64,000 nucleotides of DNA from Mesodorylaimus sp. YZB2_4 (lineage: Eukaryota; Nematoda; Enoplea; Dorylaimida; Dorylaimidae), in NCBI GenBank assembly GCA_030248295.1, contig JASANH010001278.1, positions 365,501-429,500 on the forward strand, read 5' to 3'. The position numbers and the translations under genes are program-made. The notes under the pieces were generated by a model. That model was not told where the DNA came from, ran no database searches, and was given only the letters and a program-made list of their open reading frames with translations. How positions within the stretch are numbered: position 1 is the first letter of the stretch; each line of letters begins with the position of its first letter. Positions 43,097 through 54,763 of this stretch are shown piece after piece.

Positions 43097-45264
43097 AGAG
43101 CGAATTCAGTTGAAAACGATCGACTGATCTTGAAATCTGGTAGTTTACTGTAGCTGCATAGTTTTGTCGATGCGCGTTTCTCGGTCAAAACTTCTGACAA
43201 AAGCTTTGCCATACAGTATGCGCTCCGCGTAAAAATATAAAACTTCTACTTTTGGACGCACGGTCAACAATTTTTTAATTTTTCTGTCGCCGCATGGCGC
43301 AGAACACAGAAAACAGACTACATTTTAAAACCATCACGATCAAGTTTCAGCTGTCAGCTTGTAGTCGTGTACAGGGTAGGTATCCTACCTTGCCACGGGT
43401 CTGACCCGGTGTTCGGTCTACGTGAAGACAAGAGACGAAGAGAAGGCGGCTGTTCTTGGCACAGGCAGCAACAGAGAGTGAGTAGGAAAAAAGGCATCCA
43501 CATGAACCAAAGAACGAGACAGGCCCAAACTGGTTAGACGCATAAATGAGACTTATGCTAATGAGCAACCGGTTAGGCCATGAACCCCATTATCACTACA
43601 AGCTTACAATCAGACTTTATTTGCTCCGATTCAGTGACAATGACCCGCACACATGTTAAGTAAAGGTCACAGCATATCATATAAACTGGCTCGAGGGAGT
43701 GGGGATGGCTGGTGGGTGTAGGCTTTACACTACGCCATACCCCTCACAGCACCCTGTGGAGCTCCTCTGTACTAGTAACATGGAATGTACTCTTATGGTG
43801 CACATCCTTGACAAGGCTGTGACAGCAACTAAATGTGTGCCCTCGCAACGCAGCAGAAGGGTTAATAGCAGAAATTCGTAAAAATTATGAAATCAAACTT
43901 CTTAGTTAATCGAAACCGTACCTCGTGATACCAACCAGTGATGGGATCTCAGTCATTAGTGGTCAATATCTTTGGTCTCTGTGATCCCTGAAGTACTGAA
44001 ATGGACCTCTACAACTGGTCTCTGTTGTGCATTCATTCGGCTCCCCTCCAATCACAGGGTCTCCCCAGGGCATTCTTTTAAGCTCCAGCGGCCGTGGTGG
44101 TGCAATGTTCAAGGTTACTAGGCACCCTTCAATAAGACACGAGAAAGCTGAACTTCAACCCACGAAAAGCAGAGGGCTGTACAAAATGAAGACGAAAGAG
44201 CAAAACAGCGGGCCCTGCCCCTCACGGCGGACTAGACGCCCAAAAATGACGACTCAGCGCTCGCTCGGTATCCCAGTTCGGGGCAGTGTCAGGTTGATCT
44301 TAATTCTACAAAAGGAACCATATGTAAGTGTAAAAATAAGCAGATAAAAGCATTAGATTACTTGCCTAACTCTTCAGCAAAGTCTTATGCAGAAAGGGTT
44401 TGGATCTCTTCCGATTAAATGAGACCGATTTGACTGTATGCCCTAATAAACTGTTATCCCAAACGGTCCGTTAATCAGCAACTGAAGCACGACATCAGCT
44501 TGCGAAATGCATCATATCAGCTGTTATCTAACGTTATCATGATTTCCCCAGGCTCGTTATCTCTTGGAAATTCTCGCATGTTTTAATCTTTGGCCAAGTT
44601 ACGCAGATAGCATGGCATAGTCGATAGTCACCCTCCATGTTACCCACAAATCACCTTGACCCAGGATAACTGCTTCGTTCGCAGAACCTGGCCATCCAAC
44701 AACGATAGTCACGAAGTGTAGGGCCGTTGACAATGATTGATTTGTATCATTCGTTTGAAATTACTTCACTAGGCCTCACTGGAAAAGGTCAAAACCGCCT
44801 CGAAACCAGTAGTTTCCAGCGGTCCTGTATGCGCAAGCGTGGGTGAACAAAGGAGGAAGGAGAACTGACCATGCGGGGTCAGGCGGAGGCGGGCGCAAGA
44901 GACCGAGAGAACCAAGTGAAGGCAATGAGGGAGCGCAGGACGTTCTCGCTGGGTTTTTTTCCCAGTCACCCCGTTATCTCCACGAACATTTTTTTGAGAA
45001 TACGATTTCGTACCAACTTTGCTCAGTGACTGTAAAATTAGACTCGGCTACAGGGAAACAGTGGCAACAAAACAGAAATAGCTATCCCAGTCAGCTCAAT
45101 GGAAAAGTGCTCGGTGAGCGAAAGATCTCGCTGGAGACCGCTTCGAGAATACGGCCTGAGGCAGCAAAGGAATTCAAAGCCAAGCGTCTAGATCGTTTGA
45201 AGGAGACAGACGAGCGGGCCCTGTACAATTTGTCGAGGCAAGGCCCCGCGTATGTGATTGATAG
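43097..45264. other. Spacer downstream of the Cys-rich cluster
   Basis: No supported gene or further family domain. Short frames lack splice sites or motifs. Confidence 0.4.
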
Positions 45265-45375
45265 GACTAAAGAACTGACCTCCATCACCGCTGATCGAAC
45301 CCAGGACGAGTCCAGCCACTCGCTACCACGCAATACGGAGAGACGAATGCCGAACTGCTGCACCACCGCGGTCGC
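45265..45375 (-). mobile_element. tRNA-like SINE head (minus copy)
   Basis: On the minus strand the stretch starts CCGCGGTGGTGCAGCAGTTC, with an A-box-like TGGTGCAGCAGTTCGG, followed about 60 bases later by a B-box-like GGGTTCGATCA. The first 29 or so bases match the head of the element at 59240-59335 almost exactly (GAATGCCGAACTGCTGCACC on plus). The spacing fits a Pol III type 2 promoter. Confidence 0.6.
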
Positions 45376-46639
45376 GCGTGTCACAATTTGTTGCTACATA
45401 GCTGCACATGACCTTTCTTTGCCCTTTTCTTCTGGCATAATGTACCCGCATAAAATATGCAGAGCCAAAAGAAAAATGAGTTAACACATAAGACATAATG
45501 TAGTTTTTAAGTCCGCTTGGTGGCTGAAACATAATCCCAATAGTTTATGTGCTAAGATGCGGCTCCTTTGAAGGGACGCTTGCCAGTCGAACCTTTACAG
45601 GATTACCTGACATTGTAGCTATGATGATGATGATGCCACCTGTGGCCTGTAGATTATTTAAGTAAGCGGGTTCATCCGGCTTGGGACGTTGACTTTCTTC
45701 TGCGGAAACCCAACATACTGTACAGGAATGTGGCAAACAATTATTCTTGTGGCATATAGACTATTATCAGGGTTTAAAAAGGGTATATTCAAGCCAACTT
45801 TGACGTGACTCCTTGGCCAGATGATAAAACGACGCTGCATGCTCTCTTCTTGACTTTTATGCAACAGGGCCTTTGAAAAGCCAGCCTGTTAGGACAATTC
45901 GTTCCAGGACAAAATGACGCATGAAAGGCCATTTTCAAGCAACAGGGACAAACCAATTTGTACTTCAAGCAGGATTCGTGAAAATCAACGGATAGTCGAT
46001 AATGGGTGGTTGTGACTTCATTGCATGCTTTTTTAGATTTTAATCTTCAAAAATTTAGTTCAGTGTGCAGCATTGCTGCTGTGGCTCGAACTTAGAAATT
46101 CTTGGGTGTTACGCGGCGCGCCGCAGATAATGGAGCATACTCAGCAATGTTGTGACCCCATACTTTGACGACGAGGCGAACAATAAGTCACCCCGTTTTC
46201 TAGCAAATATTCCTAATAGAAGTCATATACCCACATTTTCTAGATAGTTCTACAGTTTATCAGATAGGCCAAATGTGCGCCATTTTGTGCAGGTGATTAT
46301 AATATTCCCAGTTTGTGCCTTCTTCGTACTTTCTCAGAGCAATTTGCGAAGACGTTAGTTTCGTAATTACCGCGAATATAATTATGAATTTTAAATCTCT
46401 TGAAGATGAATTGGTAAGAACTCGTTGATTGTATGCGCAAGCGCTCTTTCAGAAGTTTCTTTGCAGAAAATCTCCTTTTATCATGCTTTGTGCTGAGGGG
46501 TTTTTGCAAACTGAGACAGTTTTCTCTTAAAAAAACGAGCACCTTGAGACAATTAGACCAAGTGCATAAATAGCGAGTAACTGGATTAGTTTTTGCAAGC
46601 TTTGGGTGATAATTGATTGAAAACTCGCTCATAAAGAAC
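45376..46639. other. Spacer before the intact chemoreceptor gene
   Basis: No gene seen; presumably contains the promoter of the receptor at 46640. Confidence 0.4.
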
Positions 46640-47626
46640 ATGAATAGCTCTGGTAACACAACCATTGTGGCACTGATCGACTTGACATTTGGTGTAACAT
46701 TCGCTGAACGTTATTTGCAATTCGTCGTTTACATGGCCTTTGGTATTAGCGCATTTGTGGGCAATGGATTGATGGCATTCGGCATTGTCGAATCAAAAGA
46801 AATGAGATCCCGATTCTACATTATTATTTCTTTTTTGTTGATATGTCGCGTCCTTATGAGCATGCAGCTTATGTTTCTGGCCACCTATCGATTTCTTCGA
46901 GTTTTAGATGTCATCAATTTTTCATCAAGACTCGTATGCGTATTTTTAGGAATTTTTGTGTTTCCAGGTACCTTAGAATTATTACTGCTTTTATACTTGG
47001 CTATCGACAGAGCCATTGCTTTGTTCGCTGTCGCTTTTTATCAACGTTTGACCAGGAGGCAAGCTGTGAGAGTATGTGCAGCAATTACCACAATTTTGTG
47101 TATTACCAAAATCGGTCTTATATTTGGCGTCCCTCCGCTATCGGCAACAGTCACATGCTTTTCGGTGTTTGACGGCTTGCCAACAAATGTTGTTCCTTTT
47201 AGTCAGAATTTTGACATGGCTTTGTTGCTTTTAGTATTGTCAATATATATTTCTATTTTGATAGCTCTGGCCCTCCGCTTGCACAAGTCAAGGGCATCGA
47301 CGGATGACGAAGCAACCCTGGCAGCACTGACCAGACACATGTCGGTTATGCCTACAACCAGAAATATTATTATTGTCCACTGCGCTTGGACATTATCGGC
47401 TAAAATTTTACTAAGTTTGGGCACAATGCCATTTGCGGTAGCTTATTCTGCCAGATTCGTTCTTTATGGTGGATTTTTCGTGGCGTCTGAACTGTTTGTC
47501 AACGTCGTTGTATTACTGTACACTAACACAGAAATACGAAAGGTTACTTTCTCGTGGTATCGAAAATCAAGCAGTCGTACAGTGACGCAAATGGCAGCGG
47601 GCGAAGCAGGTGCGATCACTAATTGA
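46640..47626 (+). CDS. Seven-transmembrane receptor, nematode srsx-like
   Basis: A single-exon rhodopsin-class receptor of 328 residues. The N-terminus has two N-glycosylation sequons (NSS, NTT). TM1 is about 27-50 with the family GN pair (VGNGLMAF). TM2 is about 58-83 and TM3 about 100-125, with a Cys at 100 for the usual disulfide and AIDR at 121-124 in place of the DRY motif. Later helices follow, with a short basic tail after TM7 (YTNTEIRKVTF). This matches nematode Srsx and related serpentine chemoreceptors, which act in sensory neurons. The reading frame is intact. I chose the ATG at 46640; the open frame runs nine codons upstream but without an ATG. It could instead be a peptide receptor; the ligand is unknown. 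Confidence 0.8.
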   Translation: MNSSGNTTIVALIDLTFGVTFAERYLQFVVYMAFGISAFVGNGLMAFGIVESKEMRSRFYIIISFLLICRVLMSMQLMFLATYRFLRVLDVINFSSRLVCVFLGIFVFPGTLELLLLLYLAIDRAIALFAVAFYQRLTRRQAVRVCAAITTILCITKIGLIFGVPPLSATVTCFSVFDGLPTNVVPFSQNFDMALLLLVLSIYISILIALALRLHKSRASTDDEATLAALTRHMSVMPTTRNIIIVHCAWTLSAKILLSLGTMPFAVAYSARFVLYGGFFVASELFVNVVVLLYTNTEIRKVTFSWYRKSSSRTVTQMAAGEAGAITN

Positions 47627-48690
47627 CGGGCCTTGGCAATCAGCAAGAATTCATGAGTTTTATCCGCGCATTCGAGAAATTTTGTACCCAGCTAGTGCGT
47701 CCAGAATTATGAATCGTTCGCCTTTCACACATTCTGTATATCTCGTTCAGTGTTCTGGCATATCATCTCCAGTGCTCTCGCATTACTTTTGTTGTAGAAT
47801 TTTCGAGTTCCACGTCTTTTTTTCATTTGGAAATTTTAAAATTCATTAAGACCGCTCACACACCAAAGATTTTGGCCCTCCTGCCTCTTACCACGTTCCT
47901 CCCCTCTGACGATGAGCCTGTACGCGGAAGGGATACTGTAAGTTAAGCATGCGATAATGAGTGAAAAGGAAGAAACTTATGAATGTTTGCGACTGCAACG
48001 AAAGCGTATACGCGGTAGTCGATGATTCCTAGGAGTGGAGGGAAAATAAAAGTGGCTAACGGGAGATGGAATGAAGGACCCTACTGCGAGTCAATCAGTT
48101 CCCTATGCAGTACAGTAGAGTAATCGCGAAGCCCGCAGCTGGGTTCAGAGGCTAAATATGCACCGCAGAATTTCTTCATATATAATGCTGGAAAATGCGT
48201 AAACCCAAAGCAGCCACAGCAGATATTTTGTCATGATTCATCTTCCTGTAGACAGACGTCCGGCAGTTTTATAGAGAAATGAGAAATCGGTTCTCCATTT
48301 AAAATCGGTCCTTTGTAAAAAGGGCGCTACTAATTCAGTAAACACATTTTATAACGGCACCACTTGTTAAGCCGCTATGAAATTTTCACTCACTGTCAGT
48401 GTGTTAGTGGCAGCTTGGGCAATGCTCACATGACGACGCTGAACAGGATTCTGTCGACATCTCGAACTTGCAAGAGGATGCTCTACTGTCCATAGGACTT
48501 TGCACGACAAACCACAAACTGGTCACAATCACCCTTGAGAGTCAGCAAGATGGTTACCGATACTGGACGCTCCAATGATGGTCACTTTGTATCCGCACAC
48601 ACTACTGCGCAAAAAAACCTAGGCGGTGCGCAAAAACTGCAAATTCACTTAGAATTTTTATGTTTTGGCATCTACTGGCAAATAGGACCA
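47627..48690. other. Spacer between receptor and transposon
   Basis: No coding feature supported. The first part should hold the 3' UTR of the receptor gene. Confidence 0.4.
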
Positions 48691-48759
48691 GCTTAAAAAT
48701 GCGTTCATCAGATTCGCAATCAAATTCTGACCAAACTGACATGTTTATTCTCTTATCAA

Positions 48760-49690
48760 CGATTTCTAGCGATCATCAGCATTTAAAAACAAGTAGTACC
48801 TCCTTATTCTTGATAACTGCCTCGAGACGACTGGGCATACTGGCAATAAATTTTCAATCAGTTCGATCGGCACGTTCTCGCAAATTATTTTTAAGCGTTC
48901 CCAAACTTGATCTAAATTCGGAAACTAAAAATCACGCAGTTTTTTCTCGCAATAAGCCCACCAATTCTCGAGCGGATTTAAATCTGGACTTTGCGGAGGC
49001 CAATCAGCAATAAAACTTATCGCTTGCTTTTTCAACCAAGATATCGATGATTCTGACGCGTGGCACAGAGCGCCATTTTGCATGTAGATGCAATCGTTCT
49101 TGGGATTATTGTCGTCGAGATATGGAACCAGATGATCCCGCATGACTTCTTGATGGACCCCGCTATCGATAGTAATCCTGGCTGGCACTCGATACATTCG
49201 ACTAACCCCTTTCCCGCTAAAGTAGGCCATACCATTACACCAGCCGCATTTTTGACTGTTTTGAACTCGGCAGTCCGATCGATATTCTTCAACCTTTCTT
49301 CTAATACATCTTTGCGTGTCATCGGAGATGATGCAAAATCTGCTTCCGTCCGACCAAACTACCGATTTCAAGAAGGCGGCTGACTTCGAGCGATATTTTT
49401 TGCCCAGGCTAATCTCTTTTTGTTGGCTTTCGATAACATAGAAACACGTCGGTATTGTCGGACATTCAAACCTTGTTCTTTCAACCGTCTTCGAACGGGA
49501 TCTCGACCTAATTATTGTCCATTCGCTGTTTCAAAGCGCCTTGACAAACTGGGAAGGGATTGCTTGCGGTTTGACAATGCTTCGCATTTCAACATTCCAC
49601 ATTTTTGTACACTATGCTCTCCACGATTCATAATAACGAGCCAGCGACTGATGCTGAATGATATTGTGACGAAGAGTGGTTCTTTTCTGT
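48760..49690 (-). pseudogene. Tc1/mariner transposase relic
   Basis: Minus-strand remains of a DD(E/D) transposase. In order: RRLKEQGLNVRQYRRVSML and KKRLAWAKN (about 49380-49500); VVWSDGSRF carrying the first catalytic Asp (about 49360); VPYLDDNNPKND; MQNGALCHAS, where the usual second Asp (MQDGAPCH) is Asn and Pro is Leu; then WPPQSPDLNPLENWW with the last catalytic acid. An in-frame TAG at about 48925 separates LRDF from FPNLDQVWERL, and a frame change lies near 49372. It is therefore inactive. The C-terminal part ends near 48760. Terminal inverted repeats were not identified with confidence. Confidence 0.85.
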
Positions 49691-49699
49691 AAAGCAGAA

Positions 49700-51457
49700 T
49701 ATTACGATGTATTGTGATATAGTTAGTTTGTTTGTTCTAGGCCTCGCTGACGCACCCCAGCATATCGATTTTCAGGTGATCCAGTCACAATGACATAAAT
49801 GTAGTTTTCCAGCTCGTCTTGATTATTTTTTCTCTGACTAGTTTTTATGCGTGGTCCTGACCAGATATTGTGTGTTCCCAACCAGTAGTCTTATTTGCAT
49901 AGGGAGCTCAGACTTGTATATAAGTAGCGCGTTTGTGTGTGTTGATGCCAGAGTGTGTCTCTGAAGAAGTCAGTATGCCACGCTTCGTAAATCGTCGTGA
50001 TTATCGTTCGTCGCCTTATTGGTCTCGTTCCATGAGTAAGTCGTATTGAGTGTAGCGAGTTCGGAGTAGGAAAAGCTATCTACCCAACTTCGTTACAGTA
50101 TTGCGTCAATGATTGACTGTGGTTTGATAATCTTTCAGTGTACTGTAGCCCTTAGCAGCTTTCTTGACAAAAGTGGTGCCCAGAAAGTAAATTAGACAAT
50201 CGCGATTCTGACAAGAGGAAACATCGAACTTTACAAATCAAAAACTGTAATACGCTCCTGGGTGCAAAAGAACGCTTTGTGAAAAATTTTAGAGGCGTCT
50301 GGCCAACTGGTCAGCAGTAGCGGTGGCCTAAAGTGCTGGGAATTTTTGAATGATTGCGTGGTAAGGAACCTAAGCGTTGAGAAAAACACGCAGGTTTCTT
50401 TGCAAACTTGGTTTTCGGTTTTCGATCTACTGTGATAGATGCATGTGCTTCTAAGTTTGCACTTTTTTTAAACATGCATGTAGAAAAGATCTGTATCAGA
50501 ATTTTCCTGCTCTGCATATCATGTCAACAGCATTGTCTCATGTTAGAATGTCGGATCGGATGATCTGATCCGAATTTTCGGATCTTAATTTTCCGGATCG
50601 GATGGGGAATTAAAATTTTAAATTCTTAAGATCAGGGATCCAAAATTTTTGTCGCCCCCTATAAAACGCAAATGCTTGAATGCAAATATCACACTCTTCC
50701 TTTCATATTCTGACATCAGCTCTTGATTGTGCTTCTTTTTTTAATAGCCAGTCATCCAACAAAGAAACACTTGCTATCAGGCTTTTTTCCACGCAGCAAG
50801 CTCTGTTCTACGTCCTTTTTATTCATTTCATACAAATTAGAAACATCGATCGACATTGCCCCCGCACATTCTTAGGGGGCCCATCAGGGACGACATCGCC
50901 CACAAACTTCCACTACTTGCGTCACAAATGGAAAACCGCAGAAAATTCATTCTTTCTTTCTCACGCTGCTCTGATTCATAGGATCGATTTGCCGCCAGAA
51001 GAGCACATAAACAGAGGAGTATCTGCGCTCACAACGCCCACGCCAGCACGAATCAGACACTGGGTATAAAGACTGTAGGCGCGGCCTTGCTGTTGAATGT
51101 TGAACGCGAAAGAGAGCGTTCTTTGGTTAGCCATTCTGGAGTTTTGAATTTAATATTTTAAAGTACGTTTTGGATTCCATTTTGTTGGACTGTTTTTTTC
51201 CCCAGAAATTAATCTCTTTCGTGCTTCTTTCAAAATCGTTGTGTAATAAATCTGATATTTCAATTATCTCTTGTTGAAGGAAAAAAATTTTGTGAAGCCA
51301 AGGGACTACTTTCTGGCATTGGCCATCGCCGATTTTGAGAATTTGCCGTCAAAACACTGGATTCAAAAATGGAAAATTAAAAATTTTTCCCTCCGTTTTT
51401 TTCCTATACTGACGAATTTGTCTTACAGTTTCCTGTGACAAAAATTTGTTTTAGGAA
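49700..51457. other. Spacer and 5' region of the LAPTM-like gene
   Basis: No gene seen. A GATCC/GGATC-rich low-complexity patch occurs at about 50550-50640 and shares GGATCGGAATTTTAAATT-like sequence with about 52410-52430. A T-rich tract with ttttag directly before GAAATGG at 51455 looks like a 5' UTR intron end or a trans-splice acceptor for the next gene. Confidence 0.4.
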
Positions 51458-54400
51458 ATGGCTATAAACGAAAATGATCGCCGTTATCGCAGTTGTTGCG
51501 GCGCTTGCAGAGCCAGAGTTGGTGCAATTTGGGTTGCAGCATTCGAAGCACTAGTAGCTTTGACTTTCCTCATTTTTGGTATCGTATGTCAAAATCATAC
51601 GACCGAAGAAGGACGACGTTATTACACCATCGCGGCACCGATATTTTATGTACTAGCAATTATCACTTTGATTTTTGTGGCTGTATTAGCGCTCGGTTTA
51701 GCATTTAGGAAGGTGAGTCACGCGTCTTGGTTCTGCTTTTTGGGAGCGTAGTAAGAAAAGTAAGTTACGGCTGATTTTTTAAGACAGGGTTTCTGTAAGC
51801 CTCGATCAAGACCTAGCCAAGTAAAAATTTTGACTCCATGATTTTTTGTGCTTAGTAGTGCGTCCCATACTACGTCTCCAATCTCATATCGACCTTTGGA
51901 AGAATGTCTGCTACGAGCGCGAAGGTGCACGGCTAACAGAAATAGTTAACTGGAAAAGTTGGGGGCCAAGGTAAAAGAGGGCCGTAGTGAGTACCCCATG
52001 AGTGTATGGTGATGCAGAAGTGAAAACTGTTTTTCACCCCTCCCCATGGAAACACGTAAAATGTGCTGCTTGGGCGATATCGCCCATATCCCCCCAACCG
52101 TGAGTCCTGGAATGATCTAGAATATATCAATATGACCACAAGATGATAAGCTATCGAATGCTATTTTCTCCTTTGTCTTGTCTTTCGTGAGATATCCCTA
52201 CCTAGAGTCAGAATTCAATTTTCAAAATTTTCAATTTCAATTTTTCAAAACATACATAGCTGTATCTGTAGCTCTGTAGCTGTAGCTTCTGTAGCTTTTT
52301 TTTCAGTCTGCAAGATAGGCTTTGTCTAGCGTCAATATCAGCCTGCGATCAGATTCGAAGCCAGCATAGACCGACCCACCGACCCGGCCGAACCGACCCA
52401 CTGATCCCGGCCGGATCGGAATTTTAAATTCCTGCCAAAATATCTTCTCTGGCGTCCAGTCATGTCTTCATGCAGGCAGCTAGGATCGACGCTTCAACTC
52501 ACTGGACTGGCCGCCCATGCATGACATGGCCTTTTCTTGCAAGTTTCGTCCCATCCATCTTCTGTCCACAGAGGAGCGCGGGGGCTGATTGGGCTTGTGA
52601 GAGGTTGATTGGAGGCAACCCTGGCTGAAACGCCTCAGTTATATTCTGGCTGAAGACGTCAGTTTAGGAAACCCGTTCTCAGAGAACTGGCTGTGGGCGA
52701 TTCACCAGGAATTCAATTGGAGGTGGAAGTGGTGCCCTCGATTGAGAAAACTTGTCCTAATTGCCAGTCGGGGCTCTGCGTTCTTGCCCTCTATCATCCG
52801 GAAACGCCGATTCTGGCGCAGGATGCCCTCGGCGATGATGCTCCAGCGGAGCAGCTTGAAAGGAGGCCATCAGAAGGAGCCTGCCATGAGACTTGATCGC
52901 CTCACACACTGCGGCACCCGTCATCACGACTGCTGGCTGGCAACTGGCAAAACCCATAGGAAATTGGGGTAGGTGGGGGCCAGCACAAAAAATTTAAAAA
53001 CCTGTCCTCATACCGGCCACCTTCCACTCTCAGAAGGCAATTCTAGAAGCGAAAGGGGACATTGCGAGTGCTGTTGGACAGTAAAAATTTGTGAAATTCT
53101 ACGCTGTCGCCTCAGACAGCATGAGGCAAGGGACGAGCACGTTAACTTAGTCCTAAAGTTCTCCTCCCCTGTCCGTTTTTGTCGGGAATCCGTCAGCCCC
53201 TTCCTCCTTGACTGTGGGTGTCTGGTGGTTCTTTATCGAAGAAAAAATGTGCATCATTCCAGAAAACAAATGGGTGGGCGCAATACAACGATGGGTCGGG
53301 TCGGGTCGGATCGGTTTGGTGACCTCACACCCGGGTTGGTCGATGCTGGATTCGAAGATTGTAAAATAAAACCATAGCTGGTAATTTTTCTGGTCTTTTG
53401 CGATTTTGACCCTAAGATGTACATACAAGGTATATAACACTACATGTTTTGAGAGCGGGTACCCGAGGTGCACATTCGGTGGAATTTTCACTGCGGGGTT
53501 TCTCTTTTCTATTTCGAGTTATTCGCAAAAGTATGTGGAAAAATTCGAATCTTGACTTTTGACGGGACTATCTCACTAACGATATGACAAAGGAGAAAAA
53601 GGCATTCGGTATCTTATCATCTTGTGGTCATTTTGATATATTCTAGATCATTCCAGGACCCACGGTTGGGGAGATATGGGCGATATCGCCCAAGCAGCAC
53701 GTTTTTACGTGTTTCCATGGGGAGGGGGTGAAAAACAGTTTTCACTTCTGCATCACCATACACTCATGGAGTAAACACTACTAAGCCAAAGCAGCATATT
53801 GCCCAAGCAGCACGTTTTTACTTGTTTCCATGGGGAAGGGACGAAGAGCATTTTTCGACTTTTGCGTCACCATACAGTCGTGGGGTACGTACTACTGAGC
53901 ATAACAAATCATTGGGTCAAAATTGTCACTTGACAAGGTCTTGGTCGACCCTTACTGGAACCCTGTCTTTTAATGAAGAATTCGACAACATTTTTTAGCT
54001 GCTGTTGCTGTTAAAAAACGTCGAACTTCATTGCTTGCAGCTGAAACCCACATGTCCCACCATTGTATCTGAAGCTATATTTTACACATTCCTCGCCTTA
54101 ACGGCGGGGAACAGCTTATTTCGAAGAATAGTACGGCAAAAGCCTTGAAGTGGCGTTCTTGCACCAGAGGTGTAAAATATGGTTTCAGCTTGATTTTGAT
54201 GAAGCAACAATTGGTAGATTCGTAGTCTTTGACTTGTGTTGCTGGCGATTACTCTTGTTGTTGTACTGTTTTATAACAACAGATTTCATTGATTTGTTCA
54301 GGGATGGCCATTGATTTTATACATGATCAAGTGTGGTGTTTTTATCGGTCTCTTATCCATTACCATAATTTTGGGCATAATGGTGATTGTGACGGCTGGA

Positions 54401-54763
54401 ACGGGTGCACTGGCCATAAGTGCAGTGGACGATGGCCGCGTTGACCACCCTCATCGCGACGCCAAGAACACCTTCGTGGCGCTGACCATGTTGGCCATTG
54501 TGATCGTGGTCATTCACGCTGTATTCGCTATTTTACAAATTTGGTTTATTTGTACTGTTTTGGCAGCTTATCGTGCTATTCGCGATTCGAGTAGTGGTCG
54601 AGCCGGTGTCGTCTTGTCACCACCACCGCAGCAAATGTCCATTGTTAGCACGTCCCCCATGCCGATAGGAACCGGAGGCGGTAGTGGGGCGTATCAAGCG
54701 ACCACTTACTATCCGAGTCAGCAACCCACTGCACCACCACCACCATACATGGAGAAAGTGTGA
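51458..54763 (+). CDS. LAPTM-like lysosomal four-transmembrane protein
   Basis: Two exons, 51458-51712 and 54302-54763 (717 nt, 238 residues), phase 0 intron (GTGAGT...ttcag). A Cys-rich cytosolic start (RYRSCCGACRARVGAIW) leads into TM1 (about 22-45). TM2 follows at about 55-83 (APIFYVLAIITLIFVAVLAL), TM3 at about 90-120 and TM4 at about 138-168. The tail is Pro/Ser/Gly-rich and ends PTAPPPPYMEKV. The CCxxC start before TM1, four helices and a terminal PPxY motif fit the LAPTM4/5 family, whose PPxY binds NEDD4-type ubiquitin ligases for sorting to lysosomes. Family assignment is by architecture and short motifs. TTTTAG lies four bases upstream of the ATG, suggesting trans-splicing or a 5' intron. 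The 2.6-kb intron carries a fold-back transposon. Confidence 0.65.
51779..53973. mobile_element. Fold-back transposon, family FB1, copy 2 (inside LAPTM-like intron)
   Basis: The left arm (about 51779-52220) is mirrored by the right arm (about 53540-53973). Outer ends read TTAAGACAGGG and CCCTGTCTTTTAA. Inner mirrored blocks include GGGCGATATCGCCCA, TGATCTAGAATATATCAA and TTCCATGGGGAGG. The right arm also has a tandem partial duplication: the AGCAGCACGTTTTTAC unit is repeated near 53695 and 53800. The spacer holds a SINE-like copy (52590-52960). Ends match FB1 copy 1 at 24393. No transposase seen. Confidence 0.75.
52590..52960 (+). mobile_element. SINE-like element nested in fold-back transposon
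   Basis: Matches 5280-5720 in the same orientation: ACCCGTTCTCAGAGAACTGG, CGCAGGATGCCCTCG, GCCTGCCATGAGAC and CATCACGACTGCTGGCTGGC. It lies in the spacer of the FB1 element at 51779-53973, so it is either nested within it or part of a captured spacer. Confidence 0.55.

Noticed and set aside
44843-45484. A 213-codon open frame on the plus strand
   Set aside because: It overlaps the SINE-like head at 45265-45375, lacks a signal peptide, domain or splice support, and its composition looks non-coding.
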